From Deltaproteobacteria bacterium (GTDB lineage Bacteria > Desulfobacterota > Dissulfuribacteria > Dissulfuribacterales > DYLC01), in the NCBI GenBank assembly GCA_028695735.1, contig JAQVIJ010000002.1:271852-335851 (forward strand): a stretch of DNA of 64,000 bases. Reading direction: 5' to 3'. Under the pieces are notes generated by a model. It made no database searches, was not told where the DNA came from, and saw only the letters and a list, made by a program, of their open reading frames with translations. This document shows positions 29,971 to 39,682 of the stretch, one piece after another. Numbering within the stretch: the first letter of the stretch is position 1; each line of letters opens with the position of its first letter. The position numbers and the translations under genes were made by a program.

Positions 29971-31176
29971 ATGTGGAGGAACACGCCTTTCAAACTTATT
30001 CCGGTCAGCGTCTGGGTGCTCGGCCTGGTGAGCATGTTTATGGACATCTCGTCCGAGATGATCCACAGCCTACTTCCCCTGTTTCTGGTCGGCACCTTGG
30101 GTGCGAGTACGGTCGTCGTCGGTCTGATCGAAGGTTTGGCCGAGTCCACAGCCCTCATTGTCAAAGTCTTCTCCGGCGTATTCAGTGACTATTTGGGCAA
30201 GCGCAAGGCGCTGGCTGTCTTCGGTTACTCCTTGGGCGCGTTGACCAAGCCGTTGTTTGCCATCGCGCCGACTGCGGGTGTCGTCTTCACGGCACGAATT
30301 CTGGATCGAGTAGGGAAAGGGGTGCGTGGCGCTCCGCGCGATGCACTGGTGGCGGACATCGCGCCAGCTGAGGTGCGAGGCGCGGCATTCGGCCTGCGCC
30401 AATCACTCGACACAGTGGGTGCGTTCCTTGGCCCTCTGCTGGCGGTCGGCCTGATGCTGCTCTGGGCCAATGACTTCCGGGCCGTATTTTGGGTTGCTGT
30501 CATCCCAGGCATGATCGCTGTCGTTCTGCTTCTGTTCGGTGTACGCGAACCGGGGCGGCACGTCGGCGGGAAACGCACCAATCCGATTCGTCGTGACAAC
30601 CTCAAGCGCCTGACGGGTGCGTACTGGTGGGTGGTCGGTATCGGCGCGGTGTTCACTTTGGCGCGATTCAGTGAAGCATTCCTGGTGCTTCGCGCCCAAC
30701 AGGGAGGTATTGCAGTCGCCTATGTTCCTCTGGTGATGATGGGCATGAACGTGGTCTATTCGGGATCAGCCTATCCATTCGGCAGGCTGTCGGATCGAAC
30801 GAACCACGGCACGCTGCTGTCGCTGGGCTTGATGGTCCTGATCGCGGCCGATCTGGTTTTGGCCGCAAACGATCATTGGCTCACCGTCGCTGTCGGTGTG
30901 TCCTTGTGGGGCCTTCATATGGGGATTACCCAGGGACTGCTTGCCACGATGGTCGCCGGTACCGCCCCAACAGACCTGCGCGGTACGGCCTATGGCTTCT
31001 TTAATTTGGTCAGCGGCATCGCCATGTTGATTGCCAGCGCCGTCGCGGGACTGCTGTGGGACAGCTTCGGCGTGTCCTTCACTTTCTATGCAGGGGCTGG
31101 CTTCGCGGCACTGGCGTTGGTGGGCCTTATCCTGAATGCCTGGCGAAAGCGACAACTTCTTGAGGTGTCTCAGTGA
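29971..31176 (+). CDS. MFS transporter
   Basis: 12-TM pattern, MDISSEMIHSLLPLFLV, GKGVRGAPRDALVAD. Confidence 0.92.
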   Translation: MWRNTPFKLIPVSVWVLGLVSMFMDISSEMIHSLLPLFLVGTLGASTVVVGLIEGLAESTALIVKVFSGVFSDYLGKRKALAVFGYSLGALTKPLFAIAPTAGVVFTARILDRVGKGVRGAPRDALVADIAPAEVRGAAFGLRQSLDTVGAFLGPLLAVGLMLLWANDFRAVFWVAVIPGMIAVVLLLFGVREPGRHVGGKRTNPIRRDNLKRLTGAYWWVVGIGAVFTLARFSEAFLVLRAQQGGIAVAYVPLVMMGMNVVYSGSAYPFGRLSDRTNHGTLLSLGLMVLIAADLVLAANDHWLTVAVGVSLWGLHMGITQGLLATMVAGTAPTDLRGTAYGFFNLVSGIAMLIASAVAGLLWDSFGVSFTFYAGAGFAALALVGLILNAWRKRQLLEVSQ

Positions 31177-31778
31177 CAACGAGCCTGAACACAGCCGTTT
31201 TCGAATGGATACACTCCGGCGCTGGAACGCATCCGGTGATGGATGGGTTAGCTGTATTCTTCGCTGAAGGCGGCCCATTTATGGCGGCGATTTTGTTTGC
31301 CGGTCTCTGGTTCTTTGTTGGGAAAAGTAAAAGGTTGGCCCTTCTTGAAGCGACCTGGGCCGCTATTCTCGGTCTGGGCATCAATCAATTGATCGGTCTA
31401 TTCTATTTTCATCCACGTCCTTACATGATCGGTCTTTGCGCCCCGCTTTTCCCCCACGGCCCGGAAACCTCCTTTCCCAGCGACCACGTCACGTTGATGT
31501 TCGCGGCCGCGTTCTATCTGCTTCTGGCCCGGCGATGGACGGCTTGCGGCATCCCACTGTTGGCGGTCGCCCTTCTGACTGCCTGGGGTCGGGTCTACAG
31601 CGGCATCCATTTTCCCTTTGACATGGCCGGCAGTCTGGCGGTCGGGTTCATAAGTGTCGGATTGACGCATCTATCCTCAAGGCCGCTGAATCCATTGAAC
31701 GAACGATTGATTCGGATAGTTGACCAGTTGACGAGTCGATTGGTTCAAACAAGAAAGCGCGGAGCAAGCGAAGGTTGA
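31173..31778 (+). CDS. PAP2 family phosphatase (undecaprenyl-diphosphatase, BcrC-like)
   Basis: FPSDHVTLMFAAA and GRVYSGIHFPFDMAGS phosphatase motifs. Confidence 0.9.
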   Translation: MTTSLNTAVFEWIHSGAGTHPVMDGLAVFFAEGGPFMAAILFAGLWFFVGKSKRLALLEATWAAILGLGINQLIGLFYFHPRPYMIGLCAPLFPHGPETSFPSDHVTLMFAAAFYLLLARRWTACGIPLLAVALLTAWGRVYSGIHFPFDMAGSLAVGFISVGLTHLSSRPLNPLNERLIRIVDQLTSRLVQTRKRGASEG

Positions 31779-32345
31779 CCCGGATGCACTACCTGAACAC
31801 ATTGCTGGCTTTTATCACCCATCATCCCGGACTGGCATACGGAACGGTTTTTCTGGTTTCTCTATCCGAATCCCTGGCCCTGGTCGGGCTGCTGGTCCCC
31901 GGCACGGTGATCATGTTCGGCGTCGGCGCGGTTGTGGCCACGGGTAGCCTGGGGCTTACGCCCGTCCTATTGCTGGCCACTGCCGGGGCCATTGCCGGCG
32001 ATGGCATCAGCTACTGGTTGGGGCGCCACCACAAGGAAAGACTGGTAGCGATCTGGCCCTTTTCCCGCTACCCCGAGATGCTCAAGAAAGGAGCGGCTTT
32101 TTTCCACCGGCACGGGGGCAAAAGTATTCTCTTCGGGCGATTCGTTGGGCCGGTGCGCCCGGTCATCCCGGTGGCGGATTGACATGGAAGGTGAGCTTGA
32201 GCAGCCCCTAACCGTTCGGTGGGCCGGGCCACCCGATGAGCTTGCTCGATTTTTAATGAGCAAAGGATGGCAACAACCAACTCGACCTCGAGCGTCAATG
32301 GTTACGCTGGCAAGGCAGGACGCTGCTGGCATGGGAAAAGGTTAG
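31775..32345 (+). pseudogene. DedA-LssY-type fusion with internal deletion/frameshift
   Basis: DedA N-terminus ends at GPVRPVIPVAD*; 8 nt later, in another frame, LssY-like PLTVRWAGPPDELARFLMSKGWQQP. Confidence 0.7.
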
Positions 32346-32433
32346 CCGATGATAGGACCCTTTTAAGTCATTATTTTTCGTAAAAACATGGTATTGTAAA
32401 AACAATTTGTTGGATGATATTATGTAGGGTGGA

Positions 32434-33120
32434 ATGATGAAGATATTAGTCGTCGATGATGAGCAGACCTTGTTAGACCAACTCAAGAATGCGCTCGAAA
32501 ATCAGCGCTACATGGTCGAAACCGCGCTCGACGGGGAAGAGGCTCTGAATAAACTGTTCGAGAATCCGGTCGATTTGATCATTCTCGATATCATGCTGCC
32601 CAAACAGGACGGCCTGTCGGTTCTTCGTGAAATCCGGCGAGCGGGCACAACCACGCCTGTTCTCATGCTGACCGCCAAAGGTGACATCGGCGACAAGATC
32701 AAAGGACTCGACCTGGGCGCGGACGACTATCTGGCCAAGCCGTTTTCACTTGATGAGCTGCTGGCGCGTGTCCGCGCCTTGTTCAGACGGTACGGGGGGC
32801 AGGCGGATTCGGTGCTGCAGGTCAAGGATCTGCGGCTCGATACTGTAAGCCGTGAAGTAAGGAAGGGAGGCGAGTTGGTGGAATTGACCGCCAGGGAATT
32901 TTCCATCCTGGAGTTTCTCCTTTACAACAAGAACAGGGCCGTGTCGCGTTTCAGCCTGGCCGAACACGTTTGGGGAGACGCGTTCGATCCCTTCAGTATG
33001 TCCAATTTCATGGATGTTCATATCAAAAACCTGCGCAAGAAAATTGGAGACTCCGGACAAGGCGTTCTTATCCGAACCATTCGCGGGGTCGGCTACATTA
33101 TCAAAGAAGAAGCGGAATGA
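32434..33120 (+). CDS. OmpR-family response regulator
   Basis: Receiver domain plus winged-helix; ILDIMLPKQDGL, LGADDYLAKPF. Confidence 0.96.
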   Translation: MMKILVVDDEQTLLDQLKNALENQRYMVETALDGEEALNKLFENPVDLIILDIMLPKQDGLSVLREIRRAGTTTPVLMLTAKGDIGDKIKGLDLGADDYLAKPFSLDELLARVRALFRRYGGQADSVLQVKDLRLDTVSREVRKGGELVELTAREFSILEFLLYNKNRAVSRFSLAEHVWGDAFDPFSMSNFMDVHIKNLRKKIGDSGQGVLIRTIRGVGYIIKEEAE

Positions 33121-34523
33121 CGGTTCGGCTGAAAATCACCCTCCTGATCACGGCGGCCGGTTTTCTATCCAGCTTGGTGTTTTCCTGCATTATATTGTGG
33201 GAAATGCTGGAACAGCCTTTCCATCTCATTGACGCTGATCTGGAATCCGCCGCCAGACGGGCCGTTCAAATTGTATTTAGAGGTGATGAGAAAAGAGGCT
33301 CGGTTGCACAGTGGTCTATAAACGATGAACGGTATTGGTTGGAAATCAAGGATCAGGATTCCAACAAGTCTGTTTATCGTTCAGACCTGGCCAAGCTGAT
33401 CGAAATTCCGGAACCGGCTCTTGGTTCCAAGGCCACTATCAGTCTCATCGTCCCTCGGGAACAAATCGATTTGGGACAGGATCGGCGAAACGAGGTGACC
33501 TTTCGCGTGCGGAAACTCAAAATTTCACTTGGTGCAAGGACGTTTCTTGTTTGCGCGGGCCGCCCCATGGAAAATCTGGAAGAAGAGTTTTGGGACACCC
33601 TCATTGGCGTTGTCAGCGGCCTCGTCTTCTCGGGCCTCTTGCTGATGGGGATCAGCTATTTTATGGCCGGTTTCATCCTTAAACCCGTCAGGATTATTAA
33701 CGAGCAGGCCAGGGATATCAGCGAGAAGCATCTGGACCGGAGAATACCGATATCCGGTGGCCGCGATGAATTCAACACCCTGGCGCAAACCCTCAACAAG
33801 GTTTTCGATAGGCTGCAGCACGCCTTCCTGCGCCAAAAGAGACTGCTCGCCGACGCGTCCCACGAATTGAAAACACCCCTGACCATGATGCGGCTGGCGC
33901 TGGATCAAATCCGCTCAGGCATCGGCGAAACCAGACCTGATCCGCAAGCGGAAAGCCTTGAGTGGATGACCGAACAGGTACTGCGTATGGAGAGGCTGGT
34001 AAAGAGCCTTTTGGATCTGTCATCCCTTGAAATCGAGGCTGCTGTTGCAAAAGATTCGATAAATCTGGCCGAGATGTTGGACTCTTTGATCGCTGACTAC
34101 CGTTTCTTGGCTGAACCGCGTGACATTGACATAAACGTCACACTTCCAGAGCGGCTTGAAGTAGAAGGAGACGCGGAGAAACTGCACAGGGCTTTTTCCA
34201 ACATTCTGGATAACGCCGTCAAATATAATATGGATGGCGGACAAATTAAAATCGCCGGCGATCTATTCGATGCTGGTCTGACTATAATCATTAGCAATAC
34301 CGGCCCGGGCGTTCCCGAAGCGGAAATCCCCAAGGTGTTCGATCAATTCTACAGAGTCGACCAATCAAGGTCACTGCGCCATGGTGGCTCCGGCTTGGGT
34401 CTGGCCATCGTGAAACGGATTATTGAACTACATGGCGGCAATGTGAAATTCGAGAGCAGACAAGGAGGTTGGACGCGGGTGACCGTCAGCCTGCCTCGGT
34501 ACCAGGAGAACATTCCGGCGTGA
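33117..34523 (+). CDS. Sensor histidine kinase
   Basis: HAMP, DASHELKTPLTMMR H-box, DNAVKYN, GGSGLGLAIVKRI; ATGA overlap with the regulator. Confidence 0.96.
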   Translation: MTVRLKITLLITAAGFLSSLVFSCIILWEMLEQPFHLIDADLESAARRAVQIVFRGDEKRGSVAQWSINDERYWLEIKDQDSNKSVYRSDLAKLIEIPEPALGSKATISLIVPREQIDLGQDRRNEVTFRVRKLKISLGARTFLVCAGRPMENLEEEFWDTLIGVVSGLVFSGLLLMGISYFMAGFILKPVRIINEQARDISEKHLDRRIPISGGRDEFNTLAQTLNKVFDRLQHAFLRQKRLLADASHELKTPLTMMRLALDQIRSGIGETRPDPQAESLEWMTEQVLRMERLVKSLLDLSSLEIEAAVAKDSINLAEMLDSLIADYRFLAEPRDIDINVTLPERLEVEGDAEKLHRAFSNILDNAVKYNMDGGQIKIAGDLFDAGLTIIISNTGPGVPEAEIPKVFDQFYRVDQSRSLRHGGSGLGLAIVKRIIELHGGNVKFESRQGGWTRVTVSLPRYQENIPA

Positions 34524-34722
34524 TAAACGAAGATACTAATCCGAGCGTTGATATTTAGACATAGCCGAGCACATAGGAACATTCCGGATGTTTGAAAAAG
34601 TTGCAGACAAACTTGGGCATCTTCTGAAGACGCCGCAAACAGCCCAATGCTGCAGACTTCAATTGAAAGGACAGAAAAAGGACAGTCACATTCCTGAACA
34701 ACTTTTTTAATTAAATCTATTG

Positions 34723-34839
34723 GGGGCGGCAGCGGTGAAGCATTTGTTCCATGCGGCGCATAACTGCCATCCTTGGCAGGATGCGCCGCCGGCGCCCTCC
34801 ATGGCGCCTATTCCACAAACACTCCACCACTGCCGCCCC
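34723..34839 (-). ncRNA. Structured three-way-junction module, left copy in element 3
   Basis: Outer stem GGGGCGGCAGTGGTGGAG/CTTCACCGCTGCCGCCCC with G-U pairs; GCGGCGCAT/ATGCGCCGC inner hairpin. Confidence 0.5.
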
Positions 34840-35169
34840 TTCTCGTCCCTGCGGAACTCCATGTTTATAACGGATGTCCTATTCATTCCCACTGCAATCC
34901 CACTGATAACGAATTAACCTGCTGGAATAATGAGCCGGCACTGCTGCCAATAAAAATCGCTGAAAATCGCTGGCTGAACCGGCATTTCTGCCAATAAAAA
35001 AAGTGGAATTGGCCTTTATCCTCATGTTAACCAAAATTCAAAGGATATGTGCTGCTTTAAAGCGGTGTTTATGATTGGACGTGGGGTTTCAGAAAGGGTG
35101 TTAACCAAAGTCCAAAGTGTCTATGCCTTTTTTTAAGCGGCTTCTGAGGTAGGATGTGGAGGTGGGGAG

Positions 35170-35283
35170 GGGCGAGGGTAGCCGGTGTTTGTGGAATAGG
35201 CGCCACGAGGGCGCCGGCCCCACATTCTCCGCCAAGAAGGTCGGTTATGTGGGGCATAAAACAAATGCCGGCTGCCCTCGCCC
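35170..35283 (+). ncRNA. Structured three-way-junction module, right copy in element 3
   Basis: Outer stem GGGCGAGGGTAGCCGG/CCGGCTGCCCTCGCCC; inner hairpin GCCCCACAT/ATGTGGGGC. Confidence 0.5.
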
Positions 35284-35308
35284 AGACATTGAATTGTCAC
35301 CTCATAAT

Positions 35309-36007
35309 CTATTCTGAGTCATTTTTTGCCTCCAGAAGCCCTAAAACAGCCGTGGCTGTATGAATGCAGGCATGATGTGTAAAGGGGAAGGGGGGTGTCA
35401 TGTGAGGAATTGGGCCAAAAGTGGGTATGTCTGTGCGTTTGGCGATGAAGTCCATGGAATCAGCGGCGATAAGCGGGTCTGTCACCGAGGTTTCATTGAA
35501 GATGACAGCGATCACCTGAATCCCCCTATGACCTAATGCCTCCAGGTGCACCAGGGTTTGATTGATGGTGCCCAGGCTGGTGGTGGTCACAAGTATGACG
35601 GGAATGGAGAGCTCTTTTATGAGATCTGCAAACAGCAAGTCGTGGCTGATGGGAGAAAATGGCCCTCCTGCGCCCTCTATGAGCAGTATGTCGCACACGG
35701 CCTCCAGGGCATGAGTGGCGTTTACAAGCCTTTCTTTGTCAATGTGAATGCCTTCGAGCTTGGCTGCCAAGTGAGGAGAGGCAGGAAATTTCAGGCAATA
35801 AGGCGCATGGTTTAGACCTGCCTCTGGCACAGGCCTGGCCATGGCCTCATAGACCAATTTTATGTCTTCGGAGCCGTGTGAGTCGCCTGTGGAGACCCAC
35901 TTCTGCACCTCTATTCGTATGCCTTTTGCATGCCAAGCGAAGGCAAGCATGGCTGTGATTAGAGTCTTTCCAACGCTGGTATTGATGCCTGTGACCGCTA
36001 TCTTCAC
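35309..36007 (-). CDS. bioD: Dethiobiotin synthetase
   Basis: VTGINTSVGKTLITAML, LLIEGAGGPFSP. Confidence 0.95.
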   Translation of the reverse strand: MKIAVTGINTSVGKTLITAMLAFAWHAKGIRIEVQKWVSTGDSHGSEDIKLVYEAMARPVPEAGLNHAPYCLKFPASPHLAAKLEGIHIDKERLVNATHALEAVCDILLIEGAGGPFSPISHDLLFADLIKELSIPVILVTTTSLGTINQTLVHLEALGHRGIQVIAVIFNETSVTDPLIAADSMDFIAKRTDIPTFGPIPHMTPPFPFTHHACIHTATAVLGLLEAKNDSE

Positions 36008-36705
36008 GGTGTCTCCTGGGAAATGCGTTTTTTATAGAATAAACGGCCTATGAGAATGCCTAATTCATAGAGAATGTATATGGGCACGGCCATCAGCATC
36101 ATGTTGAATGCGTCAGGTGTGGGCGTGAGAATGGCCGAGAGAATGGCGATGATCAAAATGGCATAGGAACGGGAGCGGCAAAAGAGCTCAGGGGAACAGA
36201 TGCCCATATAGCACAGCCCTGTGATGATGAGGGGCACCTCAAAGACCAGCCCAAAGCCGACGGTGAAGAGCACCACAAAATTTACAAACCTTTCCACTGA
36301 GATCACAGGTTGCAGGGTGTCGGATGCAAACCCCAGCAGAAACTTCATGGCAAAGGGCAGGGTGATAGACAGGCAGAACAGGGCGCCCACATAAAAAAGC
36401 ATCAGGGCCGCACAGGTAAAGAAGAGAATCTCCCTTTTTTTAAGTGGAAATACGGCATATATGGCCTGGGCTATGCGAAAAAACAGCCAGGGAACAGTCA
36501 CTCCAATGCCTATGAAGATGGAGAATTTCAGCAGGGCCATGGTGGGCTCCATGACGCCGAAAAAGGCCAGTTTTTGGTCAAAAAGCCCGGCAAATTTGGC
36601 CAGGGATCCGGGAAAGAGCCAAAAATTCACCAGGGTGATGACAAAAATGACAATACCTGTCTCTATGAGCCCTCGTCTGAGTTTTAGTAAAGATTCAGAG
36701 GACAT
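36004..36705 (-). CDS. tatC: Sec-independent protein translocase TatC
   Basis: FGLVFEVPLIITGL and the TatC multi-TM pattern. Confidence 0.93.
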   Translation of the reverse strand: MSSESLLKLRRGLIETGIVIFVITLVNFWLFPGSLAKFAGLFDQKLAFFGVMEPTMALLKFSIFIGIGVTVPWLFFRIAQAIYAVFPLKKREILFFTCAALMLFYVGALFCLSITLPFAMKFLLGFASDTLQPVISVERFVNFVVLFTVGFGLVFEVPLIITGLCYMGICSPELFCRSRSYAILIIAILSAILTPTPDAFNMMLMAVPIYILYELGILIGRLFYKKRISQETP

Positions 36706-37525
36706 TCGTTTGAATGTAATTCACTGCGTTACGAAACAGGGCGAGGCCCATTCCCTCTTCCGGCAGCTCCTTGCGTGTCCAGAGGGGGTGATTGGTGCGG
36801 TGGTGATAGGCCTCTGGATGAGGCATGAGCCCAAAGATGCGGCCGGTGGAGTCGCAGATGCCTGCTATGGCCATCTCTGATCCATTGGGATTATGTGGGT
36901 ATTCCTGCGTGGGCATGCCTGTCTCTGCATGGAGGTACTGCATGACCATGAGGTTTTGGTCTAAAATGGCCTTTAGTGTGCCTTCATTCATTGTGACAAA
37001 CTTGCCCTCTCCATGCCGCACAGGAAGGTCCATGGTCTGTATGCCCTGAGTGAAGATGCATGGAGAGTTGGCATTGATGCCGAGAGTCACCCACCTGTCT
37101 TCAAATCTGCCCGAGTCATTATGCGTGAGGCTTACGATGCGTTGAGTGTAATTGCCTTCCAGCCCTGGCAGAATCCCTGCCTTGACCAGGAGTTGAAAGC
37201 CGTTACACACCCCCAGAATCACCCCTCCCTGGGCTATGAAATTCAGAATTTGATGAAGCAGCCTTTCGCCCGTGTTTGCGACATGGGCATGAAGCAGCCT
37301 GTGGGCGGCTGCCTGGGCTGATCCCAAATGGTCACCGTCCAGAAAACCACCTGGCAGGTTCAGGAAGTGATAGTCTTGAATGCGGTATGTGCCATCCAGG
37401 ATGTCGCTCCAGTGCACGATATCCGCTTGACCTGCACCACCCAATTTGCAGCAGTGTGCCATCTCGCGTTCACAATTGGTGCCATAGCCGGTTACTACCA
37501 GTGCCTTTACTGCTTTTTTCGCCAT
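36695..37525 (-). CDS. purQ: Phosphoribosylformylglycinamidine synthase subunit PurQ
   Basis: GILGVCNGFQLLVKAGILPG, GLMPHPEAYHH. Confidence 0.93.
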   Translation of the reverse strand: MAKKAVKALVVTGYGTNCEREMAHCCKLGGAGQADIVHWSDILDGTYRIQDYHFLNLPGGFLDGDHLGSAQAAAHRLLHAHVANTGERLLHQILNFIAQGGVILGVCNGFQLLVKAGILPGLEGNYTQRIVSLTHNDSGRFEDRWVTLGINANSPCIFTQGIQTMDLPVRHGEGKFVTMNEGTLKAILDQNLMVMQYLHAETGMPTQEYPHNPNGSEMAIAGICDSTGRIFGLMPHPEAYHHRTNHPLWTRKELPEEGMGLALFRNAVNYIQTNVL

Positions 37526-37590
37526 TTATATCTCCTCAAAGGGAATCTGAAAAAAACGCCTCTAATTTTCAGATCTTCCCTGAATATACC

Positions 37591-38130
37591 CTACATACTC
37601 TCAAGTGCTATGTGTTTGATGGAAAATCGTTCCTGCCACGGGGCTGTCTCATCCTCGGGCTGTTGTTCAAATATCTGAAGCAGAATCCAGCCTGGTGGTT
37701 CCTTTCTGCCCAGGAGTTCCCCTGGGTTGAGAAGGAGTCTGCCCTTGTCCTCCTGCATGAAGCGGCGGTGTGTGTGCCCGAAGCAGACCAAGTGAAATTC
37801 ATGGGAGTTAAACAGGGCATGGCCCACGCCTGGGTCGTGAGTAAATGCAATGGAGACGCCGTTGAACTCCAGTCTGCCGATCCATCCATGCATTTGAAAT
37901 CTGCCCTTGGAGTCTTGAATCTTTTGAGACAAAAGGAATGGATCCCCGTAGTTGTTGCCGCTTACCAGATGAAGTGGGCCGTTAAACAGCTCGAACTCCT
38001 CCAGCAAAAAGGGCGAGACCATGTCTCCACAGTGAAGAATGGCCTCGACTCCCAAGTTGTTCATCTGCTCTATGGCCTTAGCTGTGTGAACAATGTGGTC
38101 ATGGGTGTCCGATATAATGGCTATTTTCAT
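37591..38130 (-). CDS. Metallophosphoesterase (YfcE/MJ0936 family)
   Basis: ISDTHDH, LHCGDMV, GHTHRRF. Confidence 0.92.
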   Translation of the reverse strand: MKIAIISDTHDHIVHTAKAIEQMNNLGVEAILHCGDMVSPFLLEEFELFNGPLHLVSGNNYGDPFLLSQKIQDSKGRFQMHGWIGRLEFNGVSIAFTHDPGVGHALFNSHEFHLVCFGHTHRRFMQEDKGRLLLNPGELLGRKEPPGWILLQIFEQQPEDETAPWQERFSIKHIALESM

Positions 38131-38656
38131 GCGCCCTCCTTTGCCGATCCTCTATGGCCAGCAGGATTTTTTTAATCTCCAGGCCGCAGGAAAAGCCGGT
38201 GAGTTCTCCATGCGAGCCCAGTACTCTATGACATGGGATTATAATGGGTAGTGGATTGGCCTTCAATGCCTGACCTATGGCGCGAGGCGAGGTTTGAAGG
38301 ATTTGTGCCAGTTCCTTGTAGGAAAGGGTATGGCCATAGGGCAATGAGAGCAGGGTGGTCCAGACCTCCACACTAAAGCGGCTGCCCCTTGCCGTATAGG
38401 GAATGGGAAATTCCAGGTTGTGAATTTGGCCGGTTAAAAGCCCAGTTAAGGCGTCAGCAAGGGGGGAATCGCCTTTATATTCCTGTTTGGCAGTAGGGGC
38501 TTGGCTGATGTTCAGGCGAATAAGCCTGTTTTCATGCCAAAATGCAGTGACAAAGAGTTCATAGGGCGCCAAGACAAGCCGCAGGTCTTCTGTTTTGGTG
38601 AAACCGGCCTCAGAAGATGTGTTCAAAGCCATGGTAAGAGATGTCTTTGCCCGCAA
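38099..38656 (-). CDS. ogt: Methylated-DNA-protein-cysteine S-methyltransferase
   Basis: PYGHTLSYKELA, IIIPCHRVLGSHGELTGFSCGLEIKK. Confidence 0.93.
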   Translation of the reverse strand: MRAKTSLTMALNTSSEAGFTKTEDLRLVLAPYELFVTAFWHENRLIRLNISQAPTAKQEYKGDSPLADALTGLLTGQIHNLEFPIPYTARGSRFSVEVWTTLLSLPYGHTLSYKELAQILQTSPRAIGQALKANPLPIIIPCHRVLGSHGELTGFSCGLEIKKILLAIEDRQRRAHENSHYIGHP

Positions 38657-39620
38657 TCCAGACGCCTTTTCCCTGCAGAATGCGGCCTATTTTATAAGGG
38701 GTATGCCCCAGTATGGCTGCTGCTGTGCGGCGCATTTGCCCCTCATTTTGAGGCGGAGTGGTCCAGATGAGCTCAAAATCCTCACCCCCTGTCAGGGCGG
38801 TTTTGAGTGGTGAAAGCCTCAGTGCCCGGCAGAGGAGACGGCTTGCCCGTGAGATGGGAATGGCCTTTGCGTCCAATTGCGCCATGACGCCGCTTTGAGA
38901 GCAGATGTGGGCCAAATCCGTTGCCAGTCCGTCCGAGGAGTCGATACAGGCGTTTGCAAGCCTGTCTTCAGCCAGGGCCTTGCCCAGGGCAAGCCTTGGA
39001 ATGGGCGTCAGGTGCCGTTTTATGGCCTTTTTTGCCGCAAAATGCAGGTTTTGAGGCATATTCAGCCGTTTTTTTTGCATCTTTTGCGCCTGAAGCCAGT
39101 ATAGGCCGCATGCGGCATCGCCCAGAGTGCCCGAACAGTAGATGAGGTCGCCGGGCCTTGCCTCCCGTCGCGTGAGGTGGCAATGGCGGTTGGCCTCTCC
39201 CAGGAGGGTCAGGGTGATGGAGAGTTCTTTGAGAGAGCTCACCGTATCCCCACCCACCAACTGAACGCCAAGAGGCCTGAGCTCTGCAAACAGGCCGGTT
39301 AAAAATGTGGAAAGAAAATCCTTTGAAAGGCCTGGTCTCACAGCGAGGTTGAGAAAGGCCCAACGGGGTGTGCCGCCCATGGCCGCTATGTCACTTAGAT
39401 TGACTGCCGCTGCCTTTCTGCCCAGGGAGAATGAGTCGAAATAGGCCAGATCGAAGTGTATGGCCTCTATGAGGGTGTCAGTGGTGACCAGCAGTTCCTT
39501 GTCCTGGTTCAACTGAAGCACGGCACAGTCATCGCCTATGCCCATTATAACGCTCGAGTCACAGGTGCTTGCTGCCTGTTTGGCTATGTATTCGATGAGG
39601 TGAAGCTCATGCAGGGCCAT
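38610..39620 (-). CDS. thiL: Thiamine-monophosphate kinase
   Basis: GIGDDCAVL, VNLSDIAAMGGTPRWAFL, DSSDGLATDL. Confidence 0.95.
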   Translation of the reverse strand: MALHELHLIEYIAKQAASTCDSSVIMGIGDDCAVLQLNQDKELLVTTDTLIEAIHFDLAYFDSFSLGRKAAAVNLSDIAAMGGTPRWAFLNLAVRPGLSKDFLSTFLTGLFAELRPLGVQLVGGDTVSSLKELSITLTLLGEANRHCHLTRREARPGDLIYCSGTLGDAACGLYWLQAQKMQKKRLNMPQNLHFAAKKAIKRHLTPIPRLALGKALAEDRLANACIDSSDGLATDLAHICSQSGVMAQLDAKAIPISRASRLLCRALRLSPLKTALTGGEDFELIWTTPPQNEGQMRRTAAAILGHTPYKIGRILQGKGVWIAGKDISYHGFEHIF

Positions 39621-39631
39621 GTCTTTGTGAA

Positions 39632-39655
39632 AAGGGGCGGAAAGGGCCGCCCCTT
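39632..39655 (-). terminator. Probable rho-independent terminator downstream of ndk
   Basis: AAGGGGCGG...CCGCCCCTTTT on the minus strand. Confidence 0.55.
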
Positions 39656-39682
39656 GCGTTTGAAGTTGGGCTAACGCTATTC

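Larger units (their letters stand above)
34676..35283. mobile_element. MITE-like element, copy 3 (left TIR present, no right TIR seen; two structured modules in inverted orientation)
   Basis: AAAAGGACAGTCACATTCCTGAACAACTTTTTTAATTAAATCT; ~300 bp of interior shared with copy 2. Confidence 0.72.
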
